This document shows, in pieces, positions 1-7,332 of a stretch of DNA of 27,570 nt. How positions within the stretch are numbered: the stretch's first letter is position 1; every line of letters begins with the position of its first letter. Origin of the DNA: JAIBJP01 sp035639875 (GTDB taxonomy: Bacteria > Actinomycetota > Thermoleophilia > Gaiellales > Gaiellaceae); contig DASQXE010000054.1 of NCBI GenBank assembly GCA_035639875.1, forward strand, positions 1 to 27,570. Reading direction: 5' to 3'. Made by a program: the position numbers and the translations under genes. The notes under the pieces are model-generated. The model saw only the letters and a list, made by a program, of their open reading frames with translations, did no database searches and was not told the DNA's origin.

Positions 1-1416
1 GACATCGTCTTCGAGCTGAAGGCCCTTCAGGACGACGTGACGCCGTTCACCTTCGCCGAGGCCGAGCTGGTCATCCGGCAAGACCTCGGGCTGTCCATCG
101 AGCAGCTCTTCCTCGATTTCGAGGAGAGGCCGGTCGCGGCCGCCTCGATCGGGCAGGTGCATCGCGCCACGCTTCCCAATGGCCGGCGCGTGGCGGTCAA
201 GGTGCAGCGGCCCGCGGCGCCACGCCAGATCGAGGCCGACCTCGAGCTCATGTACCAGGTGGCGCGGCTTGTCCGCGAGCGTGTGAAGGCGCTCGAGTTC
301 ATCGACACGGTGGCGCTCGTGGACGAATTCGCACGGACGATTCGCCAGGAGCTCGATTACCGCATGGAGGCGCGTAACGCGGAGCAGTTCCACCGCAATT
401 TCGCCGGACATCCGCACGTGCGGGTGCCGAAGGTCTACTGGAGCTACTCGCGCTCACGCGTCCTCACGCTCGAGCTGCTCGACGGTGTCCATCTCCGTGA
501 CCTCGACTTCAGCACGTACACCCTCGACGAGCGCCGCCGGCTCGCCTATGTGATCGCAGAGGCGTGGATGCAGATGATCTTCCGCCACGGGTTCTTCCAC
601 GGCGATCCGCACCCCTCGAACGTGATGGTCTTGGAGGAGACCGAGAAGATCGGGCTGATCGACTTCGGCATGGTCGGAAAGCTCACCGACGAGGACATGT
701 CGAAGCTGACCGGGCTCTTCATCGACGCCGTCAACGAGCGCATCGAGGCGCTGCCCAGGCGGCTCGCCGCGCTAGGCGTGCGCTATCCCAAGGATCGGGA
801 AGAGGAGTTCGTCACCGAGCTCCGCGACGTCTACTACCGCTACTACGGCGCGCGCCTCTCCGAAATCGACCCGATCCAGCTGATCCGCGAGGCCTTCGCG
901 CTCATCTACCGGATGCATCTCCAGCTGCCCACGCGCTTCGTCCTCCTCGACCGTGCGATCGCCACGCTCGGCTCGGTGGGCATGGAGCTCTACCCGGACT
1001 TCAACGTCTTCGACGTCGCCAAGCCTTATGCGCGCGAGCTCATGGTCGAGCGGTTCACCCCGCAGCGAGTGGTACGCAGAGGCGCGCAGGAGGCGCGCAC
1101 GTTGGCCCGCATGGTGCGGGAGCTCCCGTACCAGGTGCACGACTTCATGGAGCAGGTGCGCGACGGCCAGATCGAGGTCGGGTTCCGCCACGAGGGTCTC
1201 GACGACCTCTTCAGCCACATGGACCGGGTAGTCAACCGGCTCGTCATCGCTCTCGTTGCCGGCACGGGCATCATCGGCTCCGCCCTGATCGGCATCTTCG
1301 CCAACTCGGGCCCTCACGTCCTCGGCCTACACGTCTTCTCAATCGTGGGCTTCAGCGTCTCAGCCGTGCTTGGCCTCTGGCTGGCCTGGGGCGTTATCCG
1401 GTCCGGAAGGCTGTAG
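1..1416 (+). CDS. ABC1/AarF/UbiB-family atypical protein kinase, 5'-truncated by window
   Basis: The frame is open from base 1, so the true start lies upstream; about 471 residues are visible and perhaps 80-100 N-terminal residues are missing for a family of roughly 550. Visible kinase-like motifs are an Ala-rich nucleotide loop followed by GQVHRA, an invariant-type lysine in VAVKVQRP, a catalytic-loop equivalent HGDPHPSN and a metal-binding IDFG. The last about 60 residues form two predicted membrane helices, the usual C-terminal anchor of the bacterial ABC1 group. Known members support quinone biosynthesis or membrane lipid homeostasis through ATPase/kinase activity; the substrate here cannot be told. 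The next gene is convergent, with its stop only 6 bases away. Family assignment is firm, physiological role is not. Confidence 0.93.
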   Translation, partial: DIVFELKALQDDVTPFTFAEAELVIRQDLGLSIEQLFLDFEERPVAAASIGQVHRATLPNGRRVAVKVQRPAAPRQIEADLELMYQVARLVRERVKALEFIDTVALVDEFARTIRQELDYRMEARNAEQFHRNFAGHPHVRVPKVYWSYSRSRVLTLELLDGVHLRDLDFSTYTLDERRRLAYVIAEAWMQMIFRHGFFHGDPHPSNVMVLEETEKIGLIDFGMVGKLTDEDMSKLTGLFIDAVNERIEALPRRLAALGVRYPKDREEEFVTELRDVYYRYYGARLSEIDPIQLIREAFALIYRMHLQLPTRFVLLDRAIATLGSVGMELYPDFNVFDVAKPYARELMVERFTPQRVVRRGAQEARTLARMVRELPYQVHDFMEQVRDGQIEVGFRHEGLDDLFSHMDRVVNRLVIALVAGTGIIGSALIGIFANSGPHVLGLHVFSIVGFSVSAVLGLWLAWGVIRSGRL

Positions 1417-1422
1417 GCCGGG

Positions 1423-2919
1423 TTACTTCTGCAGGTTGAACCAGGTTCCGCCGGGACCGGTCCAGCTGAAGCCTTCGCCCCATGTGGCGATCGTCTTGTC
1501 GGCGCTCGTGACGGCGATCTCGCCATAATCGCCGTAGATCTCGTCGAAGCTGCCGTCGGCGTTCACGTAGCCGGCAGCGTTCCCGGGCGCGTCGTTGATC
1601 TTCACGGGAGACGACCACGTCGCGCCGCCGTTGGTCGACGTGCGATACCAGACGTTCCACGCGTCCGGATTGTCGCCGCCGGACGTCTGCATGTACCACA
1701 TGCGCACGTTCCCGCCGCCGGAGGAGGCGAGTCGCGGGCCTGTCGCGTTCTCTCTGTTGACCGAGAGTGGCTGACCGGCGCTCCAGGTCCGACCCTCGTC
1801 CGAGGATCTCGAGACGTAGACGCGCTGCGGACCGTTAGCGGTGGTCGGCCCCTCGTAGGCGAAGACCAGGTGGCCGGGCGCGTCGGAGACGACCGACGTT
1901 TGCCCGGTGTAGAAGTCAGGGCCGCAGCCGGCGGCGACGCAGGCCTCGCCGTTCGGGACCTTGGCCACGACGACGTTCTCCCAGGTGGCGCCCTGGTCGC
2001 GGGAGATCACAGCGTGGTGCCAGATCTGACTGTTGGGGTCGATGTTCTTCAGCCCGTTGTAGACGAGGCTGCTCTCGGAGAAGACGACCGTGCCGTCCGA
2101 GAGCACGCGCGCGTCGTAGGCGTAGTAGTAGCGCTTATCGTCGCTGAGCTTCTGCTGCGTCCACGTCGCGCCGTAGTCATGGGACTGGCCGACGTAGAGA
2201 TCGCCGCCCTGCGGCCCGTTCCACGAGACGTAGACGTCCTTTCCGTCGGCGCTCATGGTGATTTCCGGCTTGTCCGTCCACGAGACGTTCCCGTAGACGT
2301 GGACAGGCGGGCTCCATGTCGCTCCGTGGTCGGTCGATTTCGAGAAGACGGTCGAGAAGCCGTCGTGGCGATCGCCCAGCAGGAAGGCCGAGTACACGTC
2401 CCCCGTGTTGGGGACGACCTCGATCGTGGGATCCCACTCCCCCTTGGCTCCCTGGCAGATGCAGAGCGCCCGCTGGGGGCCGAAACTTGCGCCGCCGTCC
2501 GACGACGTCGTGAGGGCGAGGAACGGTTGCGGACATTGGTTTGGGCAGTCCGGCGGGTCGACTCCATACCGAGTCGTCAGGAGATAGACATACGGCTGAG
2601 ACGGATCCGTTGCGACGGCCGGCTCCCAGTCGTCGGTGGCGGAATTCAGAACCTGCGACCCGACCCAGCCGCTGGCGGGGCTCGTAGTCGCGGCGACCTT
2701 CTTGCCGAACTTGCCGGCTGCTTTGGCGGCTGCTAGCGCGTCGAGGCGCCCGGCCGTCGCTTGGTCTTCCTCCTGTCCCGCTTGCGAAGCGCGTCCGTGC
2801 TCGGCAGCCCTCGGCGCAGCGCTGGGGCTTGTGCCGGAGTGGTTCGAGCGGAAAAGAGCGCCGGCCGCAATGGCCAGAGCGACGGCAAGAACAACAACCC
2901 CTAGCAGCCGCAACCTCAT
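1423..2919 (-). CDS. Secreted/membrane-anchored Asp-box (BNR, sialidase-like) beta-propeller protein
   Basis: The product is 498 residues from the ATG at 2919, chosen because it places a basic MRLR followed by a hydrophobic helix (about residues 5-23) right at the N terminus; upstream in-frame codons would add an unlikely Arg-rich leader. A low-complexity Ala/Gln/Glu-rich linker follows, then a propeller with at least six Asp-box motifs of the S-x-D-x-G-x-T-W type (for example STDHGATW, SHDYGATW, SSDEGRTW, STNGGATW). Asp boxes occur in sialidases and in many non-enzymatic propellers. I see no clear RIP-type arginine motif, so sialidase activity should not be assumed. Probable extracytoplasmic glycan-binding or hydrolase-like protein. 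No recognisable Shine-Dalgarno. Transcribed away from the response regulator gene. Confidence 0.85.
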   Translation of the reverse strand: MRLRLLGVVVLAVALAIAAGALFRSNHSGTSPSAAPRAAEHGRASQAGQEEDQATAGRLDALAAAKAAGKFGKKVAATTSPASGWVGSQVLNSATDDWEPAVATDPSQPYVYLLTTRYGVDPPDCPNQCPQPFLALTTSSDGGASFGPQRALCICQGAKGEWDPTIEVVPNTGDVYSAFLLGDRHDGFSTVFSKSTDHGATWSPPVHVYGNVSWTDKPEITMSADGKDVYVSWNGPQGGDLYVGQSHDYGATWTQQKLSDDKRYYYAYDARVLSDGTVVFSESSLVYNGLKNIDPNSQIWHHAVISRDQGATWENVVVAKVPNGEACVAAGCGPDFYTGQTSVVSDAPGHLVFAYEGPTTANGPQRVYVSRSSDEGRTWSAGQPLSVNRENATGPRLASSGGGNVRMWYMQTSGGDNPDAWNVWYRTSTNGGATWSSPVKINDAPGNAAGYVNADGSFDEIYGDYGEIAVTSADKTIATWGEGFSWTGPGGTWFNLQK

Positions 2920-2998
2920 CCCGCGCCGATGATGACACCTTCGGCTCGTCGTTACAAGGCTAGGCAGGACGCCTGTGGATGGCCCTGTCGATCCCGTT

Positions 2999-3027
2999 TT
3001 GCACTTCCTCGGCAAAGGACATCTAGT
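2999..3027 (+). promoter_or_regulatory. Candidate sigma-70-type promoter for the response regulator gene
   Basis: TTGCAC (2999-3004) and TCTAGT (3022-3027) are separated by exactly 17 bases, each matching four of six consensus positions. The predicted transcription start is near 3034, about 25 bases before the GTG of the downstream gene. It lies in the 140-base divergent intergenic region, which also must hold the promoter of the minus-strand propeller gene; I could not pick a convincing one for that strand. Pattern match only. Confidence 0.4.
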
Positions 3028-3059
3028 GGCGCTCGAGAGCCGCTGCTAGCGTCGGTGGC

Positions 3060-3764
3060 GTGGTTGGGGGGACGGTCTTGCTGGTGGAGAACGAAGGGCC
3101 GGTGCGGGCTTATCTCGAGCAGCAGCTTTCAGATGACGGCTTCGAGGTGCTGTCCGCCGACGAGAGCACGAAGGCGCTCGATCTGGCCGAGGCGGCGCTT
3201 CCGGACCTCGTCCTCCTCGACGCGGTCCTCCCGGACGCCTCGGGCTTCGAGCTCTGCGGGAGGCTGCGCGACGGGGAACCGGGGCGCCGTTGGAACCGAG
3301 ACGTGCCGGTGATCATCGTCAGCGCGCGCGGCGACCCGGTCGACCGTGTGCGCGGCTTCGCGCGCGGCTGCGACGACTACGTCGTCAAGCCGTTCGTCTA
3401 CGACGAGCTCGTCGCGCGCATGCGGGCGGTGCTACGGCGCTCGAACGGGCCGCGTCACCCGCGCCTCAGCGTTCGCAACCTCGAAATCGACCTCGCCTCG
3501 CGGGTCGTGACCGTGGGCGGCGAGGCGGTCCAGCTCTCCGCCAAGGAGTACGAGCTCCTGGTCGCCCTGGCCGAGGATCCCGAGCGCGTGTTCAAGAAAG
3601 AGGAGCTCCTGCGCAACGTGTGGGGCTTTCGCTCGCTCGGGCGCACGCGCACGCTCGACTCGCACGCGAGCCGGCTCCGGCGCAAGCTGAACCGCTCGCC
3701 GGAGACGACCTACGTCCTGAACGTCTGGGGCGTCGGCTACCGGCTCGTGTCGACGGCGGGCTGA
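3060..3764 (+). CDS. OmpR/PhoB-family response regulator (orphan)
   Basis: This is a 234-residue two-domain regulator. The receiver domain spans about residues 4-125 with the phospho-acceptor Asp54 (LLDAVLPD), the conserved Ser88 (IVSAR) and Lys110 (VVKPF). A winged-helix DNA-binding domain covers about 137-232 and ends with the typical GVGYRLV strand. The usual N-terminal acidic pair reads VENE here, so one acid is Asn, which may weaken Mg2+ binding. Start is the GTG at 3060; the ribosome site is weak. No histidine kinase gene lies next to it, so the signal is unknown. It has its own candidate promoter upstream and a strong terminator 18 bases past the stop, so it is probably a single-gene transcript. 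Confidence 0.92.
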   Translation: MVGGTVLLVENEGPVRAYLEQQLSDDGFEVLSADESTKALDLAEAALPDLVLLDAVLPDASGFELCGRLRDGEPGRRWNRDVPVIIVSARGDPVDRVRGFARGCDDYVVKPFVYDELVARMRAVLRRSNGPRHPRLSVRNLEIDLASRVVTVGGEAVQLSAKEYELLVALAEDPERVFKKEELLRNVWGFRSLGRTRTLDSHASRLRRKLNRSPETTYVLNVWGVGYRLVSTAG

Positions 3765-3781
3765 CCGAGGCGGGCTCGACC

Positions 3782-3820
3782 GACGAGAAAACCGGCCCGC
3801 GAGGGGCCGGTTTTCTCGTC
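3782..3820. terminator. Bidirectional intrinsic terminator (17-bp perfect stem)
   Basis: Arms 3782-3798 and 3804-3820 are perfect inverted repeats of 17 bp around the loop GCGAG. The stem has a GC core (ACCGGCCC) and a run of four A on the left arm and four T on the right. TTT follows on the plus strand. It lies between the convergent response regulator and RTX genes and can serve both. Confidence 0.9.
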
Positions 3821-3851
3821 TTTCCGGACACTGCCGGTCAGTGCGCGCCGA

Positions 3852-5000
3852 TCAATGCAGCTCGCACCTGATGAAGGTGTCGGTACCGAGGCCGCCAACG
3901 CAGCGGTCGATGCCGCGGCCGCCGTCCAAGCGGTCGTTCCCGCGCCCACCGAAAAGCGCGTCGTTCCCGCCGTTGCCAAACAGCCGGTCTGCTCCGATGC
4001 CGCCGCGCAGCCGGTCGCGGCCCGACCCGCCGCGGAGCTTGTCCCGGCCCGCGTTCCCACGCAGGAGGTCAAGACCGCGGCCGCCCAGCACGAGGTCGTT
4101 GCCGCCCCGTCCGTTCAGGACGTCGTTCCCGCGGAGTCCACAGATGATGTCGTTGCCGGAGGTCCCGTTTAGCGTGTCGGGGCCAGCGGTGCCGACAACG
4201 TCGTTCCGCGGATCGCCCGCAAACCCTGGGCACTCCTTGGCCTGCACCTTCCCGTTGAGGACGTTCAGGCCAAAGAAGCAGCGGTTCGAGCACGTGTCGG
4301 CGGCGGTGATGTCGGCATCGCTGTTGAGGTCCACGAGTCCGTTGTCGGCCGTGTTTGGGGGCGTAGCGAAGCCGCACTGGTTCGTCCCATTGTTCCCGAG
4401 GATGTCGGCCCCGTCCGTTGCGTCGCCGAGGCCGGCGTCGACGAGCTGGCCGATGAGCCCGAAGTGGCAGTCGTCGGCATCAATCGTCTCATTCCCGTTT
4501 GAGTCGACGCGGCCGTCCCGTGCAGACCAAGCGAAGTCGGAGTCGCTGATGTCCGGGTTATCCGGATTCATCGCGTTGAAAACGGTCGGCAACGGACCGT
4601 TACCAACCTGGAAGACGCCATTCAGGACGTCGATCGTGACGCCGTCCGGCGTGCCGTCGTAGCCGACGAGCGAGCAGTCGTCAGCGCCGGTGATCGCTCC
4701 GTCGCCTGCAGCACCGCTGTTGGCGATCGGTCCCCAAGCGTCGCAGTCGAGCTTCCCGTCGATGATGTGCGTGTCGCCGTAGAAGGCATTCGAGTCGTCG
4801 CGACCGTTCACGACGCCATCTCCGTTGAGGTCGGCCCCGCCGCCGATGACCGTCGGGGAGAACCCGCCTGTCAACGGCGTAGATGCAGCCGAGCCCGCCA
4901 GCACGAGCTCGAGTGCGAACACGACTAAAAAGAGAGCGCCGACGACCCCTATCCGGCGGCGTGCCGTTCCCGAAAGCATGGTCGAGCGTTTCCCACCCAT
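3852..5000 (-). CDS. Secreted calcium-binding RTX-repeat protein with EF-hand/dockerin-like N-terminal repeats
   Basis: The product is 382 residues. The ATG at 5000 is preceded by AAAGGAG at good spacing. An Sec-type signal peptide is evident (basic RRR near 14-16, hydrophobic 18-36, small residues around 37-40). Residues 56-260 contain about four related Asp/Asn-rich units (such as DLNGDGVVNGRDD, DSNGNETIDADD, DLNSDADITAAD) that look like EF-hand or dockerin-type calcium loops, several with nearby cysteines. Residues 270-378 hold about twelve GGxGxDxLx nonapeptides that should fold as a calcium beta-roll. No enzyme domain is visible. Likely an extracellular structural or adhesive protein. 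Single gene, with a terminator after it and a 196-base leader region before it. Confidence 0.9.
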   Translation of the reverse strand: MGGKRSTMLSGTARRRIGVVGALFLVVFALELVLAGSAASTPLTGGFSPTVIGGGADLNGDGVVNGRDDSNAFYGDTHIIDGKLDCDAWGPIANSGAAGDGAITGADDCSLVGYDGTPDGVTIDVLNGVFQVGNGPLPTVFNAMNPDNPDISDSDFAWSARDGRVDSNGNETIDADDCHFGLIGQLVDAGLGDATDGADILGNNGTNQCGFATPPNTADNGLVDLNSDADITAADTCSNRCFFGLNVLNGKVQAKECPGFAGDPRNDVVGTAGPDTLNGTSGNDIICGLRGNDVLNGRGGNDLVLGGRGLDLLRGNAGRDKLRGGSGRDRLRGGIGADRLFGNGGNDALFGGRGNDRLDGGRGIDRCVGGLGTDTFIRCELH

Positions 5001-5051
5001 ATGCCTGCTCCTTTCGAATCGGCACTGCTAAGTCAGAGCTCGTTCGAAGGC

Positions 5052-5097
5052 CACCTCCCTGCTCGTTGGAGGTGTCACTTTCTTCCTTTCCGTGACA
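5052..5097 (-). promoter_or_regulatory. Two nested inverted repeats upstream of the RTX gene
   Basis: The 196-base gap 5001-5196 contains CACCTCC/GGAGGTG (5052-5058 with 5068-5074) and TGTCAC/GTGACA (5073-5078 with 5092-5097, 13-base spacer). The second could be an operator. A -35-like TTGACC on the minus strand at 5105-5100 precedes it, but no good -10 is found at 17-18 bases, so no promoter is called. The first could form a hairpin in the 5' leader of the RTX mRNA. Function is inferred from symmetry alone. Confidence 0.3.
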
Positions 5098-5196
5098 TGG
5101 GTCAAGTGCTCATTGTCCGAATTCCATGTCGGGTCTCGAGGCGGCCAGGGCTCCGGGCATCAGGTCGATGCGAGCGGGTGGTGGCGACGGCGGCGC

Positions 5197-6090
5197 TTAA
5201 GGCTTCAGCAGAACCTTGCCGAAGGTCTCCCGGTTCTCGATCAGCCGATGAGCCTCGGCGGCTTGCTCGAGCGGCAGCTCGCGATCGACGACCGGCCCAC
5301 GAAGCTCGCCCTTGGCCACGAGCTCGATGAGGTGATCGAGCTGGTCGGGCGTGACCGCCCCGCCGCCGCTGCCGATGATGCGCAGCCGCTTGCCGACGAC
5401 GGTCCACATGTTGATCGTGACCATTGGGCTGTCGAGGGCGCCGCACGTGACGAGACGTCCGGTAGGCGCGAGCGCAGAAAGGCTCGCTTCGAGGAGGTCT
5501 CCGAGGACCGGGTCGAACACCACCGCTGCGCCCAGGTCCGGGATGCGCTCGTCGTCGTACGTGAGCGGTTCGGCTCCGAGTTCCCGGATGCGGTCGAGCT
5601 TCGACGAGCCTGCGGTCGCATACACCTCGGCTCCCAGGTAACGGCCGATGTCGATAGCCGCCTGTCCCGTCCCGCTCGAGCCTGCCTGAACGAGGAGCCT
5701 CTCGCCCGACTCGAGCGCCGCGTCGCTGAGCGAAGCCCACGCCGTCTTGTACGCGACCCCTAGGCCCGCGGCACGCTCGAAGTCGACGGAGTCGGGAAGC
5801 GGTCGCACCGTCTCGGCGGACGCTGCGACGATCTCGGCGTACGCGCCCGGCGCACCGGTGACGAGCACGCGCTCGCCGGTGTCGACTCGCGTCCCGGCCG
5901 CATCGAGCCCAGGTGTGAACGGCGGATTCGTCCCGGTCGCCTCGGGCGCCATCCGCTGGTTGATGTCGAAGTGATTTACGCCGGCGACTTCGACCTTGAC
6001 GAGGACTTTTCCGTTCGCGGCCGGATCGGGGACTTCCTCGAACTCGAGCACGTCAGGGCCGCCGCCTTGGTGGACCACGATTGCATGCAT
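5197..6090 (-). CDS. Zinc-independent medium-chain dehydrogenase/reductase (quinone oxidoreductase-like)
   Basis: This 297-residue protein starts at the ATG at 6090 behind GAAGGAG. It has the MDR layout: a GroES-like N-terminal half (with the VEVAGVNHFDINQR segment typical of quinone oxidoreductases) and a Rossmann half with a nucleotide loop in LVQAGSSGTGQAA followed by AEVYATAGSSKL, suggesting NADPH use. The structural and catalytic zinc cysteines of classical alcohol dehydrogenases are absent. The C terminus ends in the usual HRLIENRETFGKVLLKP. Likely reduces a quinone or an enone; substrate unknown. It is the last gene of the minus-strand run, 73 bases downstream of the PPOX gene. At 297 residues it is somewhat shorter than the usual 320-340. 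Confidence 0.92.
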   Translation of the reverse strand: MHAIVVHQGGGPDVLEFEEVPDPAANGKVLVKVEVAGVNHFDINQRMAPEATGTNPPFTPGLDAAGTRVDTGERVLVTGAPGAYAEIVAASAETVRPLPDSVDFERAAGLGVAYKTAWASLSDAALESGERLLVQAGSSGTGQAAIDIGRYLGAEVYATAGSSKLDRIRELGAEPLTYDDERIPDLGAAVVFDPVLGDLLEASLSALAPTGRLVTCGALDSPMVTINMWTVVGKRLRIIGSGGGAVTPDQLDHLIELVAKGELRGPVVDRELPLEQAAEAHRLIENRETFGKVLLKP

Positions 6091-6163
6091 TTCATTCTCC
6101 TTCGTTTAGTTGCGCCCTCAATAGACGACAAACGCCGACCGGCCGCAAAGGCTTCCGCCGCGC

Positions 6164-6658
6164 TCATGTGATCGTCCGCTTGGACGGCTCGTAGCCTCGC
6201 TCGCGGGTCCACCGGTCGAAGCGATGGACGTCTTCAGCCTCGAGGTAGTCGTGGAAGGCGGCGCTCTCGACGTCGATTGTGAAGAAGTGCCAGTCGTCGG
6301 GAGGCCGGTAGCCGCCGCGGCGTTCGACGGCCTCGGCGATCGCATCTCGCAGCGAGGCGTCGTCGACCGCAAGCGCTCGCGCGCGCACCTTGAACTCGCC
6401 GGGCGTGCCGCGCTCCCAATCGAGGACGGGCGTATGGAGATAGGCACGAGAGTCGCGCAGCAGGTCGCGGGCCTTGACCGACCCCTTCATCAGGGCATGC
6501 GCGAGCTCCTCGCCGACGAAGTGCGCCTCGACCGGGTTGATGCGCGGCCCGCCGTCCTTTCTGATCGTGCCGAGGAAGACGAAACCGAAGCGCTCGATGC
6601 GCTCGCGGCCCAGCGCTGCGAGCTCTGGCGCCGCTATCTCGAACTCGGCCCAGCGCAC
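6164..6658 (-). CDS. Pyridoxamine 5'-phosphate oxidase-like FMN/F420-binding split-barrel protein
   Basis: The product is 164 residues from a GTG at 6658. The N-terminal part FVFLGTIRKDGGPRINPVEAHF is a split-barrel fold signature seen in PPOX/F420-dependent families, and KARDLLRDSRAYLH matches the following segment in those proteins. It probably binds a flavin or deazaflavin and reduces or senses a small molecule; true PNP oxidase activity is not implied. There is no clear Shine-Dalgarno before the GTG and no better start downstream. It sits between a small membrane protein (25 bases upstream) and the MDR oxidoreductase, so the two redox proteins may be co-expressed. Confidence 0.84.
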   Translation of the reverse strand: MRWAEFEIAAPELAALGRERIERFGFVFLGTIRKDGGPRINPVEAHFVGEELAHALMKGSVKARDLLRDSRAYLHTPVLDWERGTPGEFKVRARALAVDDASLRDAIAEAVERRGGYRPPDDWHFFTIDVESAAFHDYLEAEDVHRFDRWTRERGYEPSKRTIT

Positions 6659-6683
6659 CCGCTGAGCCTAGTGCGTCCTGTCG

Positions 6684-6956
6684 CTAGGTGTCGACGTCAG
6701 GATCGACTTCGGCGGCGCGCCGTGCAGCGACCTGCGCTTCTCGCCTTTCGCCGCGTGCGCGCTCTGCGAGCTCGTCCGCGAGCTCGCTCCGCTCCTGCGC
6801 CCGTCGCGACTGTTGCTCGGCTTGCCGCCGCAGCCCCTGTGCTTCGGTGCGCTTCGATTCGAGCCGCCGTTCGCGTCCCTTCCATGCGCCGAAGAGCACG
6901 ACTGCGAGCACGATGGCCGCGCCGACGGCGATGAGAATCCAAATCCAAGTTGCCAT
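6684..6956 (-). CDS. Small membrane-anchored coiled-coil protein of unknown function
   Basis: A 90-residue protein starts at the ATG at 6956 with a good GGGAGGGG site. Residues 3-23 are one hydrophobic helix. The rest (about 26-80) is strongly charged, rich in Arg, Glu, Gln and Ala, and looks like a continuous helical coiled coil, ending in an acidic tail. I recognise no family. It probably anchors in the inner membrane with a cytoplasmic coiled coil. It sits 67 bases after azlD in the same direction. Confidence 0.75.
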   Translation of the reverse strand: MATWIWILIAVGAAIVLAVVLFGAWKGRERRLESKRTEAQGLRRQAEQQSRRAQERSELADELAERARGERREAQVAARRAAEVDPDVDT

Positions 6957-7023
6957 GTTCCCCTCCCTTCTCGCCGCGAGGCCTACCCCGAGAGGCGGGG
7001 CTTGACACAGGGGTTCGGTCGGC

Positions 7024-7332
7024 TCAGGAGAGCGCGCGCGCCAGAGCGGCGACAGTCGCAGCGATTACGACCACACCGATCAGCGGCACGCGAAGAACGA
7101 TGGCGATGACGGCGGCGGCGAGTCCCAGAAGGCGAGCGTCGAGGACGAGCTCGCGCTCGCCGCCCACGGCTTGCGTCACGACGAGCGCGGCCAGAAGCGC
7201 CGGCGCGAGCAAGAAGAGCACGGCGCTCAGCACCGCCGGGATCTTCCTCTCGCCCAAGACGACGGGCCCGACGGCCTTCAGGCCGACGGTGGCGATCCCC
7301 ACGAGCAGCACGACGGTCCAGACCGCGCTCAC
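7024..7332 (-). CDS. azlD: AzlD-family branched-chain amino acid exporter small subunit
   Basis: The product is 102 residues from the GTG at 7332, which overlaps the azlC stop in a GTGA quartet and so is likely coupled to azlC translation. About four hydrophobic segments cover most of the chain, with the family-like LKAVGPVVLG and a conserved turn before the last helix. AzlD pairs with AzlC to export branched-chain amino acids or their analogues (4-azaleucine resistance). An upstream extension of the frame is open but reads as Arg-rich shadow of azlC and is not used. Confidence 0.85.
   Translation of the reverse strand: MSAVWTVVLLVGIATVGLKAVGPVVLGERKIPAVLSAVLFLLAPALLAALVVTQAVGGERELVLDARLLGLAAAVIAIVLRVPLIGVVVIAATVAALARALS

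Noticed and set aside
3860..4200. Repetitive DNA resembling a CRISPR-like or tandem-repeat array
   Set aside because: The period is 27 bases and it translates into RTX nonapeptides; units diverge and no spacers exist.
6980..7001. CCCCG/CGGGG hairpin after azlD as a terminator
   Set aside because: Short 5-bp stem without T-run; genes continue in the same direction and it is likely chance in GC-rich DNA.
7002..7007. Consensus -35 TTGACA on the plus strand between azlD and the small membrane gene
   Set aside because: No -10 at 16-18 bases and only antisense sequence downstream.
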